From Paracandidimonas soli (lineage in GTDB: Bacteria > Pseudomonadota > Gammaproteobacteria > Burkholderiales > Burkholderiaceae_B), in NCBI RefSeq assembly GCF_004342005.1, contig NZ_SMBX01000004.1, forward strand, positions 291,121 to 355,120: DNA of 64,000 nucleotides, in the 5' to 3' direction. Position numbers and translations under genes: made by a program. Every line of letters begins with the position of its first letter. The stretch's first letter is position 1. Below, in pieces: positions 26,984 to 35,946 of the stretch. The notes below the pieces were generated by a model. That model did not search any database, was not told the DNA's origin, and saw only the letters and a program-made list of their open reading frames with translations.

Positions 26984-27870
26984 GAATGACGCACGGGGGA
27001 GAATCGGTGGAGTGACTGGCGGCCGGACAGTCCGCGCCAGAGCAGCAGCAGGCGGTCCGCAGTACCTAGCGTGGGGCGCCGGGCGAACATATCGTAACCG
27101 ACCTGGTCCAGGCGTTCCAGGATGCGCAGTCCACCATGCACGACCAGGCGCAGTTCCAGGCCGATGCGCCCGGGCAGCCGCCAGGCCAGAGGGGCTCCGG
27201 AGACCAGCAGCGCGCGCGCCTGCGCTACCCGTTCGCGCATCATGGCCCGCCAGGCATCGGTTTCTTGCGAAGGAACCGGCAGTCCCTGGACCCGCCTGTG
27301 GATATGGATGTCGTCGAGATGGTGCGCCCGCAGCGCGGACTGGGGAATGTACACCCTGTCCTTGCGCCAGTCGATGGCGATGTCCTGCCAGAAATTGGCC
27401 AGTTGCAGCCCGGTGCAGATGGCGTCGGCGTCGCGGCCGTTGTCTTTATCCAGCTTGCCGTACAGCGCCAGCATCAGGCGTCCGACCGGATTGGCCGATC
27501 TGCGGCAATAGTCGAGCAGGGCGGCGTCGGTATCGTAGCGGCTGGTCCCGACATCCTGGGAAAAGGCCGACAGCAGATCCAGGAACGGATCGCACGAGAG
27601 ACCGAATGCGCGGATGACCTCGGCCAGCGGCAGGAATATCGCGGCCAGCTCATGATCCGGCGCGACGGGCGCGCGGCCGTCGCGGATGCGCAGCAGCGCC
27701 TGCCGGTACTCATCGAGCCGGGCCAGGCGGACGTCGGCGGACGCATCGCCTTCATCGGCGATATCGTCGGCTGTCCTGGCGAAGCGATAGATATGCCGCA
27801 CCGGTTCGCGCAGGCGCGCCGGCAGCAGCAGGGATGCCACGGGAAAGTTTTCGTAGTGATCGATTGTCAT
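26980..27870 (-). CDS. hpnC: Hydroxysqualene synthase HpnC
   Basis: A 296-residue paralogue of HpnD converting presqualene diphosphate to hydroxysqualene. The motifs are FARTADDIADEGD and QLANFWQDIAIDWRKDR. It starts at ATG 27870, the first codon of the conserved MTIDHYENFPVAS, and leads the hpnCDE operon. No squalene-hopene cyclase gene lies in this window. Confidence 0.92.
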   Translation of the reverse strand: MTIDHYENFPVASLLLPARLREPVRHIYRFARTADDIADEGDASADVRLARLDEYRQALLRIRDGRAPVAPDHELAAIFLPLAEVIRAFGLSCDPFLDLLSAFSQDVGTSRYDTDAALLDYCRRSANPVGRLMLALYGKLDKDNGRDADAICTGLQLANFWQDIAIDWRKDRVYIPQSALRAHHLDDIHIHRRVQGLPVPSQETDAWRAMMRERVAQARALLVSGAPLAWRLPGRIGLELRLVVHGGLRILERLDQVGYDMFARRPTLGTADRLLLLWRGLSGRQSLHRFSPVRHS

Positions 27871-28061
27871 CTGTGCCCGCCGGAGGTGAAATCGAAACAG
27901 AAGTGCAAGGCTTGCACTTGTCCGTCCGGCTATCGGCATCATAGCCCGTTCCGCCTGGGGAGCAGGCACGTCGCCCGCTCGGCGCCGTTATTCAAACAAA
28001 ACGGAAGATTTGCAAAACTGCGCAAAAAGGTTGCGTTTTGTCGCAAAATGTTGATCCAAAG

Positions 28062-28090
28062 TTGACCAGCGTAATGCCGTCTGGTTTAGA
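28062..28090 (+). promoter_or_regulatory. Candidate sigma-70 promoter of the SDR gene
   Basis: TTGACC (28062-28067), 17-bp spacer, TTTAGA (28085-28090). Just upstream are two dyads built from repeated GCAAA/TTTGC words (28009-28049: TTTGC...GCAAA and TTGCG-ttttgt-CGCAA), which may be operator sites for an unknown regulator. Confidence 0.45.
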
Positions 28091-28139
28091 CTGCGCCTCA
28101 CAGGCTCCTCGCCTTTGGCTTTATTTGGAAGGAAATCCC

Positions 28140-28856
28140 GTGAAGAACAAGTGCGTGCTGGTAACAGGGGCAACCAGGGGAATCGGCTGGGCCATCAGCC
28201 GGCGGCTGGCCGATCTGGGCTGCCACGTAGTGGGATTGGCCAGGAATGTGCAGGACATCGATTTCCCGGGCTATCTGTATGCGTGCGATCTCGGCAATGC
28301 GGGAGAGACGGAGGATGTCCTGCGCGTCATCCGCGAGAAATACCCGGTCGACGGCATCGTCAACAACGTAGCGTCAGTGCATCCGGCGCAGCTGGGAGAG
28401 ATCGACCTTGCTTCGCTCTATGAGGTCATGGACATGAACGTGCGCGTCGCCGTGCAGGTGGCGCAGGCATTCGTGCCCTCCATGAAGGCCCGCAAGGAAG
28501 GGCGCATCGTCAATATCAGCAGCCGGGCGGCGCAGGGCGCGATAGGGCGCACCAGCTATTCGGCCGCCAAGAGCGCGCTGATCGGGCTGACGCGCACCTG
28601 GGCGCTGGAGCTGGCGCCTTACGGCATTACCGTGAATGCGGTGGCGCCGGGCCCGGTCGAGACGGAGTTGTACCGTGCTTCGTTTCCGGTGGGCAGCGAC
28701 GAAGAGAAGCGCTCGCTGGCTTCCATTCCCATGGGGCGCGTTGCGCAGGCGGACGAAGTCGCCGCCGCCGTCACGTTCTTTCTGGGAGAGGATGCCGGGT
28801 ACATCACGGGCCAGGTATTGGGCGTCGACGGCGGCGGCAGCCTGCCGGGACGCTGA
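28140..28856 (+). CDS. Short-chain dehydrogenase/reductase
   Basis: A 238-residue classical SDR starting at GTG 28140 behind GGAAGGA. NAD(P) motif VLVTGATRGIG, structural NNVAS (usual NNAG) and the catalytic Ser...TyrxxxLys in IVNISSRAAQGAIGRTSYSAAKSA are present. It is related to 3-oxoacyl-ACP/acetoacetyl-CoA reductases and sugar dehydrogenases. The physiological substrate is not evident. It lies divergent from hpnC and about 40 bp before radA. Confidence 0.85.
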   Translation: MKNKCVLVTGATRGIGWAISRRLADLGCHVVGLARNVQDIDFPGYLYACDLGNAGETEDVLRVIREKYPVDGIVNNVASVHPAQLGEIDLASLYEVMDMNVRVAVQVAQAFVPSMKARKEGRIVNISSRAAQGAIGRTSYSAAKSALIGLTRTWALELAPYGITVNAVAPGPVETELYRASFPVGSDEEKRSLASIPMGRVAQADEVAAAVTFFLGEDAGYITGQVLGVDGGGSLPGR

Positions 28857-28895
28857 TGTCCTGCGCGCCTGTCGGCCTGCGGTTACACTCGCCTG

Positions 28896-30263
28896 ATGGC
28901 AAAACAGAAAATCCGTTACGTATGCAATGAGTGCGGCGGCGACACGCCCAAATGGGAGGGCAAGTGTCCGCATTGCGGCGCATGGAATACCCTGCAGGAA
29001 ATGCGGGAACCCGCCTCGGCTCCCGGGGGGCACCGGTTCGCTCCGCTGGCCGGCGCCAGCGCGCCCGTCAGGCGCTTGTCGGACATCGAGGCCCGCGAGC
29101 TTCCCAGGCAGCCCTCGGGCATTCCCGAGTTCGATCGCGTGCTGGGCGGCGGGCTGGTGCCCGGCGCCGTCGTGCTCATCGGCGGCGATCCCGGCATAGG
29201 CAAGTCCACGCTGCTGCTGCAGGCCATGGTGTCGCTGTCCTCGGCGCACAAGGTGCTGTACGTGACGGGCGAGGAGTCCGCCGAGCAGGTGGCGCTGCGC
29301 GCGCATCGACTGGAGCTGGCGACGGCCGGCGTGGACCTGCTGGCGGAAATCCATCTTGAGACGATTACCGCGACCCTGATGGCCGAGCGGCCCGTCGTCG
29401 CCGTCATCGACTCCATCCAGACACTGTATTCCGATGAGTCCACGGCCGCGCCCGGCTCCGTCTCCCAGGTGCGGGAATGCGCGGCGCAACTGACCCGACT
29501 GGCGAAGCAGACGGGCATCACCATCATCCTGATCGGCCACGTCACCAAGGACGGCGCCCTGGCGGGCCCCCGCGTGCTGGAGCACATGGTCGACACCGTG
29601 CTGTATTTCGAAGGGGATACCCATTCGGCGCACCGGCTGGTGCGGGCCATCAAGAACCGTTTCGGTGCGGTGAACGAGCTGGGCGTGTTTGCCATGACGG
29701 ATCGCGGCCTGCGGGGCGTGAACAATCCTTCGGCGCTGTTCCTGTCGCAGCATGCGCAGGATGTGCCGGGTTCCTGCGTGATGGCGACTCAGGAGGGTAC
29801 GAGGCCGCTGCTGGTCGAGATCCAGGCCCTGGTCGATACGGCGCACGTGCCGAATCCGCGCCGCCTGTCGGTCGGCCTGGAAGGCACCCGCCTGGCCATG
29901 CTGCTGGCCGTACTGCATCGCCACGCGGGTATCGTCACCTTCGATCAGGATGTCTTTGTCAATGCCGTGGGGGGAGTCAAGATCACCGAGCCCGCGGCGG
30001 ACCTGGCCGTATTGCTGGCCATCCTCTCGTCCCTGCGCGGCAAGCCGCTGCCCGCCGGGCTGGTCGTATTCGGGGAGGTCGGGCTGGCGGGAGAGATCCG
30101 GCCAGCGCCGCGCGGGCAGGAGCGTCTGAAGGAGGCCGCCAAGCTGGGCTTCGGCATTGCCCTGGTCCCCAAGGCGAATGCGCCCAGGCAACCCATCGAA
30201 GGACTGGAAATCTGGGCGGTGGACCGCATCGAGGCCGCCATCGCCCGTCTGAAACAGGTTTAG
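28896..30263 (+). CDS. radA: DNA repair protein RadA
   Basis: A 455-residue RecA-like branch-migration protein. The N-terminal zinc finger has Cys10, Cys13, Cys24 and Cys27 (YVCNECGG, GKCPHCGAWN). Walker A is GGDPGIGKSTLLLQ (about residue 96), the RadA-specific KNRFG motif is in IKNRFGAVNELG, and a Lon-like C-terminal domain follows (DQDVFVNAVGGVKI, GLAGEIRP). It helps process recombination intermediates. Confidence 0.97.
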   Translation: MAKQKIRYVCNECGGDTPKWEGKCPHCGAWNTLQEMREPASAPGGHRFAPLAGASAPVRRLSDIEARELPRQPSGIPEFDRVLGGGLVPGAVVLIGGDPGIGKSTLLLQAMVSLSSAHKVLYVTGEESAEQVALRAHRLELATAGVDLLAEIHLETITATLMAERPVVAVIDSIQTLYSDESTAAPGSVSQVRECAAQLTRLAKQTGITIILIGHVTKDGALAGPRVLEHMVDTVLYFEGDTHSAHRLVRAIKNRFGAVNELGVFAMTDRGLRGVNNPSALFLSQHAQDVPGSCVMATQEGTRPLLVEIQALVDTAHVPNPRRLSVGLEGTRLAMLLAVLHRHAGIVTFDQDVFVNAVGGVKITEPAADLAVLLAILSSLRGKPLPAGLVVFGEVGLAGEIRPAPRGQERLKEAAKLGFGIALVPKANAPRQPIEGLEIWAVDRIEAAIARLKQV

Positions 30264-30310
30264 TGTTGCTAGGCCTTCGTGTCGTCAATTCCTAATCACA
30301 GGCAGGACAT

Positions 30311-32815
30311 ATGCATTCGAAGACCAGGGGAAGTGCGCTGATGCCGGGGTTGCGCGCCTTGCGCCGCGACTGGCGCTCGGGCGAGTTGCGGCTGCTGGCC
30401 GTCGCACTGCTGGTGGCGGTGGCGGCCGTCTGCAGCGTCGGCTTTCTGACGGATCGCGTGGATCGCGCGCTGGTGCAGGATTCCGCCCAGATGATGGGAG
30501 GCGACCTGATGCTGCAGGCGGACTCGCCCATCCCCGAGGCCTTCGTGCGCGAGGCCGAAAGCCGGGGGCTGGAAACGGCGCAGACGCTGCAGTTTCCGAG
30601 CATGGTCGAAAATGCCAATGGCGCTCAGCTGGCGTCGCTCAAGGCCGTTTCCGGCAACTATCCCTTGCGTGGCGCGCTGCGCATCAGCGAGCGGCAAGGG
30701 CAAGCCGGAGAGGCGGTCTCCCATGGCCCTGCGGCGGGAGAAGTCTGGATCGACCCGCAATTGCCGGCCATGCTGGGCCTGGCACTGGGAGAAACGCTGG
30801 CTGTCGGCGACCTGGGCCTGACTGCAAGCCGGATCATCGCCTACGAGCCGGATCGCGGCATGCAGTTCGTGAATGTGGCGCCCAGGGTCATGCTCAATAT
30901 GGCGGACATCCCGGGTTCGGGCCTGGTCGTGGAGGGCAGCCGCATCCGCTATCACCTGCTGGCGGCGGGCGAGCAGGATGCCGTGCGCGGCTACCAGCAG
31001 TGGCTGGAGGACAATCTGCAGCGCGGGCAGCAGATCAGCACGCTGGAGTCCAGCCGCCCCGAGCTGCAACGCGCCCTGGAGCGCGCGCGCACCTTTCTTG
31101 CGCTGGTGACGCTGCTGACCGTCATGGTGGCGGCTATTGCGATCGCGCTGGCCGCGCGCAGGTTCGGGCAGAGACACCGCGCCGGCATGGCCGTCATGCG
31201 CTGCCTGGGCGCCGCGCAGCGGCAGCTTCGTTCCATCCTGTGGGTGGAGTTCCTGGCGCTGGGCCTGCTCGCGTCCGCCGCGGGCGCGCTGCTGGGGTAT
31301 GCGGCGCACCTGGGCCTGGTGCAGGCGGCGGGCGCCCTGATCGCCACGGACCTGCCACTGCCATCGTCCATGCCGGTCGTGCACGGCATGGTGGCGGGCC
31401 TCCTGATGCTGCTGGGCTTCGCCATTCCTCCGCTGTCGGGCCTGCACAGGGTTCCGCCCGCCAGGGTGCTGCGGCTGGAGGCCGATGGCCCGCGCCGGGG
31501 GATGGCGGCCTACGCCGTCGGCCTGCCGGCGTTTTTCCTGCTGGTCTGGTGGATATCGGGCGATGCCAGACTCAGCCTGGTCGTTTCGGCCGGGTTCCTG
31601 GCCGCCTTGCTGGTGTTCGCCCTGGCCGGCTACGGCATGGTGAGGCTGGTGGGCGCGGCGCGGCATGGCGTGCGCGGCGCGCCGGCCCTGCGTTTCGCGC
31701 TGGCGGGCATGGCCAGGCGGCGCGGCCTGACCGTGACGCAGCTCTGCTCCCTGTCGCTGGGCCTGATGGTGTTGCTGCTGCTGGCCATGGTGCGCACCGA
31801 CCTGCTGGACGGATGGCGCAGGACGCTGCCGCCGGATGCGCCCAATACCTTCCTCATCAATATCCAGCCGGACCAGCGCGAGGGCGTCGCGGCGCAATTA
31901 CGGCAGGCCGGCGTCGCATCCGCGGAGCTGCTGCCGATGATCCGGGGGCGGCTCGTGGCGATCAACCAGAAGCCCGTGCGCGTGGAGGACTATACGGACG
32001 AGCGCGCCAGGCGCATGGTCGACCGCGAGTTCAACCTGTCCTATATGACGGACATGCCGGAAAGCAACCGTATCGTCGCGGGACGGTGGCTGGATCTGTC
32101 GGCGCACGAGATTTCCCTGGAGAAGGGGCTGGCGGATACGCTGGACATCGCCCTGGGCGATCGGCTGTCGTTCGATGTGGCGGGGCAGGTGAACGAAGTG
32201 ACGGTCACCAGCCTGCGCGAGGTCAAATGGGATTCGTTCGACGTCAATTTCTTCGCGGTGCTCAGTCCTGCCGCGCTGCGGGACGCTCCCGGCTCCTTCA
32301 TCACTTCATTTCACCTGCCGCAGGCGCAGTCCATGCTGTCGCATACGCTGGTGCGGGAGTATCCCAATCTGACGGTATTCGACGTGGGCGTGATCCTGCA
32401 GCAGATACAGCGCGTGCTGGACCGCGCTGCGGGCGCGGTGCAGGGCCTGTTCCTGTTCACGCTGCTGGCCGGCGCGCTGGTGCTGGGTGCGGCCATGTAT
32501 GCGACGCGGGATGAGCGCATCCACGAGGCCGCCATTTTGCGCGCCATTGGCGCGAGCGCGGCGCAGCTGCAGTCCGCGCTGCGGCTGGAGCTGCTGCTGA
32601 TGGGCGTTCTGGCGGGACTGCTGGGCGCCGCCGGCGCGGTGGGCCTGTCATGGGTGTTGGCGGAGACGGCCTTCGATTTTCCCATGACTTTCACGTGGTG
32701 GCCGTGGCTGGCCGGCGTGCTGCTGGGCGTCGCGACCTTCGTCAGCGGCGGCCTGCTGGCCTTGCGCGGGGTGCTGGCTGCGCCTCCGCTGATGTCCCTC
32801 AGGGGGCTGGCATGA
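30311..32815 (+). CDS. FtsX-family ABC transporter permease (YbbP-like)
   Basis: An 834-residue membrane protein with an N-terminal membrane helix (RLLAVALLVAVAAVCSVGFL), a large extracytoplasmic domain (about 55-245), and FtsX-type four-helix units around residues 255-420 and 710-830; several more helices lie between (about 395-510). This two-unit layout matches YbbP-type permeases, which pair with a separate ATPase (YbbA). No ATPase gene is adjacent in this window, so the partner must be elsewhere. It lies between radA and kdkA; its stop overlaps an ATG of the kdkA frame. Confidence 0.85.
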   Translation: MHSKTRGSALMPGLRALRRDWRSGELRLLAVALLVAVAAVCSVGFLTDRVDRALVQDSAQMMGGDLMLQADSPIPEAFVREAESRGLETAQTLQFPSMVENANGAQLASLKAVSGNYPLRGALRISERQGQAGEAVSHGPAAGEVWIDPQLPAMLGLALGETLAVGDLGLTASRIIAYEPDRGMQFVNVAPRVMLNMADIPGSGLVVEGSRIRYHLLAAGEQDAVRGYQQWLEDNLQRGQQISTLESSRPELQRALERARTFLALVTLLTVMVAAIAIALAARRFGQRHRAGMAVMRCLGAAQRQLRSILWVEFLALGLLASAAGALLGYAAHLGLVQAAGALIATDLPLPSSMPVVHGMVAGLLMLLGFAIPPLSGLHRVPPARVLRLEADGPRRGMAAYAVGLPAFFLLVWWISGDARLSLVVSAGFLAALLVFALAGYGMVRLVGAARHGVRGAPALRFALAGMARRRGLTVTQLCSLSLGLMVLLLLAMVRTDLLDGWRRTLPPDAPNTFLINIQPDQREGVAAQLRQAGVASAELLPMIRGRLVAINQKPVRVEDYTDERARRMVDREFNLSYMTDMPESNRIVAGRWLDLSAHEISLEKGLADTLDIALGDRLSFDVAGQVNEVTVTSLREVKWDSFDVNFFAVLSPAALRDAPGSFITSFHLPQAQSMLSHTLVREYPNLTVFDVGVILQQIQRVLDRAAGAVQGLFLFTLLAGALVLGAAMYATRDERIHEAAILRAIGASAAQLQSALRLELLLMGVLAGLLGAAGAVGLSWVLAETAFDFPMTFTWWPWLAGVLLGVATFVSGGLLALRGVLAAPPLMSLRGLA

Positions 32816-32826
32816 AGGAGGAAGAC

Positions 32827-33555
32827 ATGGATATCGCCGAGCCGGCCGCGGCTGGCAGTGCCGCTGTCGAGCTGAAGCGCCATGCGTTCGATGGCGGCGC
32901 CATGCTGTACGATGCCGCCCGCATCCGGACCCCGGATCCCGCCTTGTTCGACGCCGGGGAGCGGCAGCCGGTCTCCAGCGGCGGGCGGAATGCCGCCTGG
33001 TACGCATCGGGCGAATTCGGCCAGGCGGTCTTGCGCCATTACCGCAGGGGCGGCCTGGTCGCCAGACTGGTCAAGCGCTCCTATGCCTGGAGCGGCGAAG
33101 AAAACACGCGGGCGTTCGCCGAGCTGCGCCTGCTGGAGTGGCTGCATGCGCGCGGCCTGGCCGTGCCCAGGCCGCTGGCCGCCGCCTATTGGCGGCGCGG
33201 CCTGTTCTACAGGGCGGCCATCCTGGTGGAACGTATCCCGGGCATCAGCACGCTGGCCGAGCGCCTGGCGCAGGACGTGGATGCCTCCATGATTGCGCGT
33301 GCCATCCATGCCATGCACGACGCCGGTGTCTGGCATGCCGACCTGAATGCGCACAATATCCTGCTGGACGGCGAAAAAGCCTGGCTGATCGATTTCGACC
33401 GCGGGCGTCGCCACGGCGGGCCGCTGAAGTCCCGGTTGCGCGTTGCGAACCTGCAACGCCTGCGCCGCTCCATGGTCAAGCTGGCGCAGCAGCGTGGCGA
33501 GGCCTGCTGGCAGCGGATTCATGCGGCTTATCTCGATTACGGTGCGGAAAACTGA
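32827..33555 (+). CDS. kdkA: Kdo kinase KdkA (LPS inner core)
   Basis: A 242-residue kinase-fold protein phosphorylating Kdo of the lipid A-Kdo acceptor. Key segments are the N-terminal GGRNAAWYASGEFGQAVLRHYRRGG, VWHADLNAHNILLDG (catalytic loop with Asp) and WLIDFDRGR (metal loop). ATG 32827 is chosen because AAGGAGG lies 6 nt upstream; ATG 32812, overlapping the permease stop, is the alternative. This fits a Bordetella-type core with a single phosphorylated Kdo. Confidence 0.9.
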   Translation: MDIAEPAAAGSAAVELKRHAFDGGAMLYDAARIRTPDPALFDAGERQPVSSGGRNAAWYASGEFGQAVLRHYRRGGLVARLVKRSYAWSGEENTRAFAELRLLEWLHARGLAVPRPLAAAYWRRGLFYRAAILVERIPGISTLAERLAQDVDASMIARAIHAMHDAGVWHADLNAHNILLDGEKAWLIDFDRGRRHGGPLKSRLRVANLQRLRRSMVKLAQQRGEACWQRIHAAYLDYGAEN

Positions 33556-33661
33556 CGCATTTGGCGGCAAATCGTTTTATCATCACGCCTTTCGGGTTTT
33601 GGCGCCGGGCCGCCCCCGGCCAGAAAGCCGGCAGCAAGCCAAAGGCACAGCATGGGGGCGC

Positions 33662-33685
33662 TTCCGGGGTTTCCGGGTTTCCGGA
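33662..33685 (+). repeat. Short tandem repeat upstream of potF
   Basis: Three imperfect direct copies of TTCCGGG(G)T in a row, about 25 bp before the potF start and just before its ribosome binding site. The preceding gap (33556-33661) is GC-rich with CCGGCC/GGCCGG-type dyads and may hold a terminator for kdkA. Confidence 0.5.
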
Positions 33686-33708
33686 TCGTTTATTTCAGGG
33701 GACTTGCT

Positions 33709-34809
33709 ATGGAACTGGGCATGGTTCGACGGTTGGCGCTGGGCGCCGTCCTTGCGGCGTCCGTCACGCCGCTGCTGGCGCAGCAGGGCGTCGTCAACGT
33801 CTACAACTGGGCCGAATACACGGCGCCCGACACGATCTCGGGCTTCGAGAAGGCGACGGGCATCAAGGCGCGCTACGACGTCTACGACAGCAATGATACG
33901 CTGCAGGCCAAGCTGCTGACGGGCAAGTCCGGCTATGACGTGGTCGTGCCGTCCACGCACTACGCGGCGCGCCAGCTGGAAGGCGGCCTGTTCCAGAAGC
34001 TGGACCGCAGCAAGATCCCGAACTGGGCCAACCTGGACCCGGAAATCATGGCGCTGCTCGAACCGGTCGATCCCGGCAACCAGTATCTGATTCCCTGGGG
34101 CTACGGCACCAACGGCCTGGGCTTCAATGTCACCAAGGCGCGCGAAATCCTGGGCCAGGACGCGCCGCTGAACCGCTGGGAACTGCTGTTCGATCCGGCC
34201 AACGCCGAGAAATTCCGCGCCTGCGGCATTTCCGTGCTGGACGAGGCCGCGCAGGTGTTCCCGGCCGCATTGCATTACCTGGGCAAGGATCCCAACAGCA
34301 GCGAGCCCGAGGACTACAAGCAGGCGCTGGCGCTGCTCAAGACCATCCGTCCGTTCATCCGCCAATTCAGCTCGTCTGGCTATATCGACGAACTGGCGGC
34401 CGGCGACCTGTGCCTGGTGTACGGATTTTCCGGCGATGTCATGATTTCGGCACACCGCGCGCGCGAGGCCCGCAAGTCCTACGAAATCGATTACTTCATC
34501 CCGGAGGGCGGCGCGCCCGCCTGGTTCGATACGATGGCCATTCCCAAGGACGCGGCCAACGTCGATGCGGCGCATGCCTTCATCAACTATATCGAGACGC
34601 CGGAAGTGCACGCGGCCATCACCAACACCATGTTCTATCCCAACGCCAACAAAGAGGCGCGCAAGCACGTGGTCAGCGAAGTGGCGAACAACCCCATGAT
34701 CTATCCGCCCAGCGAGGTGTCCCGCACGCTGTTCGTCATCAAACCCCAGCCCCTGCCCATCCAGCGCCTGCAGACGCGCATGTGGGCCGAGCTGAAGTCC
34801 GGACGCTGA
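33709..34809 (+). CDS. potF: Polyamine ABC transporter, periplasmic binding protein (PotF-like)
   Basis: A 366-residue exported protein: signal peptide MELGMVRRLALGAVLAASVT with cleavage near LLAQQ, then the PotD/PotF pattern VVNVYNWAEYTAPDTISGFEKATG and GYDVVVPSTHYAARQLEGGLFQKLD. It binds putrescine or a related polyamine in the periplasm and hands it to PotH/PotI. It is the first gene of a complete potFGHI operon. Putrescine versus spermidine preference cannot be read directly. Confidence 0.92.
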   Translation: MELGMVRRLALGAVLAASVTPLLAQQGVVNVYNWAEYTAPDTISGFEKATGIKARYDVYDSNDTLQAKLLTGKSGYDVVVPSTHYAARQLEGGLFQKLDRSKIPNWANLDPEIMALLEPVDPGNQYLIPWGYGTNGLGFNVTKAREILGQDAPLNRWELLFDPANAEKFRACGISVLDEAAQVFPAALHYLGKDPNSSEPEDYKQALALLKTIRPFIRQFSSSGYIDELAAGDLCLVYGFSGDVMISAHRAREARKSYEIDYFIPEGGAPAWFDTMAIPKDAANVDAAHAFINYIETPEVHAAITNTMFYPNANKEARKHVVSEVANNPMIYPPSEVSRTLFVIKPQPLPIQRLQTRMWAELKSGR

Positions 34810-34815
34810 CGCATC

Positions 34816-35946
34816 ATGTATGAAAATCGACCGGCTTCGCCGTCCTGGTCCGGTGACGCCGATGAGTTCGTGCGCATCGAGGACGTCGTCAAGATCTACG
34901 ATGATACGGTTGCGGTCCAGTCGGTGAACCTGTCGGTTCGCCGGCAGGAAGTCTTCGCGCTGCTGGGCAGCTCGGGCAGCGGCAAGTCCACCTTGCTTCG
35001 CATGCTGGCCGGCTTCGAGGAAGTGACCTCCGGACGCATCTACCTGGACAACGAGGACATCACGAACCTGCCGCCGTACCGCCGGCCGGTGAACATGATG
35101 TTCCAGTCCTACGCTCTGTTTCCGCACATGAATGTGGAAGCCAACGTGGCGTTCGGATTGAAGCAGGAGGGCGTGCCGCGCAACGAAATCAACGAGCGCG
35201 TGTTCGAAGCCCTGGACCTGGTACAGATGGCAGGCTTCGCCCGGCGCAAGCCGCACCAGTTGTCCGGCGGCCAGCAGCAGCGCGTCGCCCTGGCCCGCAG
35301 CCTGGTCAAGCGCCCCAAGCTGCTGCTGCTCGACGAGCCCATGTCGGCGCTGGACAAGCAGATCCGCCAGAAGACGCAATTCGAGCTGGTGCGCATCCTG
35401 GAGCAGGTGGGCGTGACCTGCATCATGGTCACGCACGACCAGGAAGAGGCCATGACGATGGCGTCGCGCCTGGCCGTCATGACCGAAGGGCAGATCATCC
35501 AGTGCGGAACGCCGCACGATGTCTATACCTTTCCCAATTCCCGCTTCGTGGCGGGCTTCATCGGCTCGACCAATCTGTTCACCGGCACCATCACGGTCGA
35601 CGAGGCGGACCACGTGGCGATCGAAAGCCCGGAACTGACGCGTCCTCTGTACGTGGACCACGGCATCAGCGAGCCGCTGGGCATGGAGGTGTTCATCTCC
35701 ATCCGTCCCGAGCATTTCCGCGTGCTGCGCGAGCAGCCCGACACGGAGTACAACTGGGGGCACGGCATGGTCAGCCATGTGGCCTGGATGGGCAGCTATG
35801 CCCGCTACCAGATCCGGCTCGATGCAGGCAAGGTCATCGAAGCGCATGTGCCCAGCCTCATCCTCGCTCAGGCCGATGCGCCGGGCGTCGACGAGGAGGT
35901 ATACGTTTCCTGGTCCAACGACAGTGCGACGGTACTGACGACATGA
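34816..35946 (+). CDS. potG: Polyamine ABC transporter, ATPase (PotG-like)
   Basis: A 376-residue ATPase with Walker A LGSSGSGKSTLLRML (about residue 54), signature LSGGQQQRVALARSL, Walker B LLLLDEPMSALD and switch His in MVTHDQEEAMT. A C-terminal TOBE domain (about 290-370) follows. It starts 6 bp after potF and overlaps potH by 4 bp. Confidence 0.95.
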   Translation: MYENRPASPSWSGDADEFVRIEDVVKIYDDTVAVQSVNLSVRRQEVFALLGSSGSGKSTLLRMLAGFEEVTSGRIYLDNEDITNLPPYRRPVNMMFQSYALFPHMNVEANVAFGLKQEGVPRNEINERVFEALDLVQMAGFARRKPHQLSGGQQQRVALARSLVKRPKLLLLDEPMSALDKQIRQKTQFELVRILEQVGVTCIMVTHDQEEAMTMASRLAVMTEGQIIQCGTPHDVYTFPNSRFVAGFIGSTNLFTGTITVDEADHVAIESPELTRPLYVDHGISEPLGMEVFISIRPEHFRVLREQPDTEYNWGHGMVSHVAWMGSYARYQIRLDAGKVIEAHVPSLILAQADAPGVDEEVYVSWSNDSATVLTT

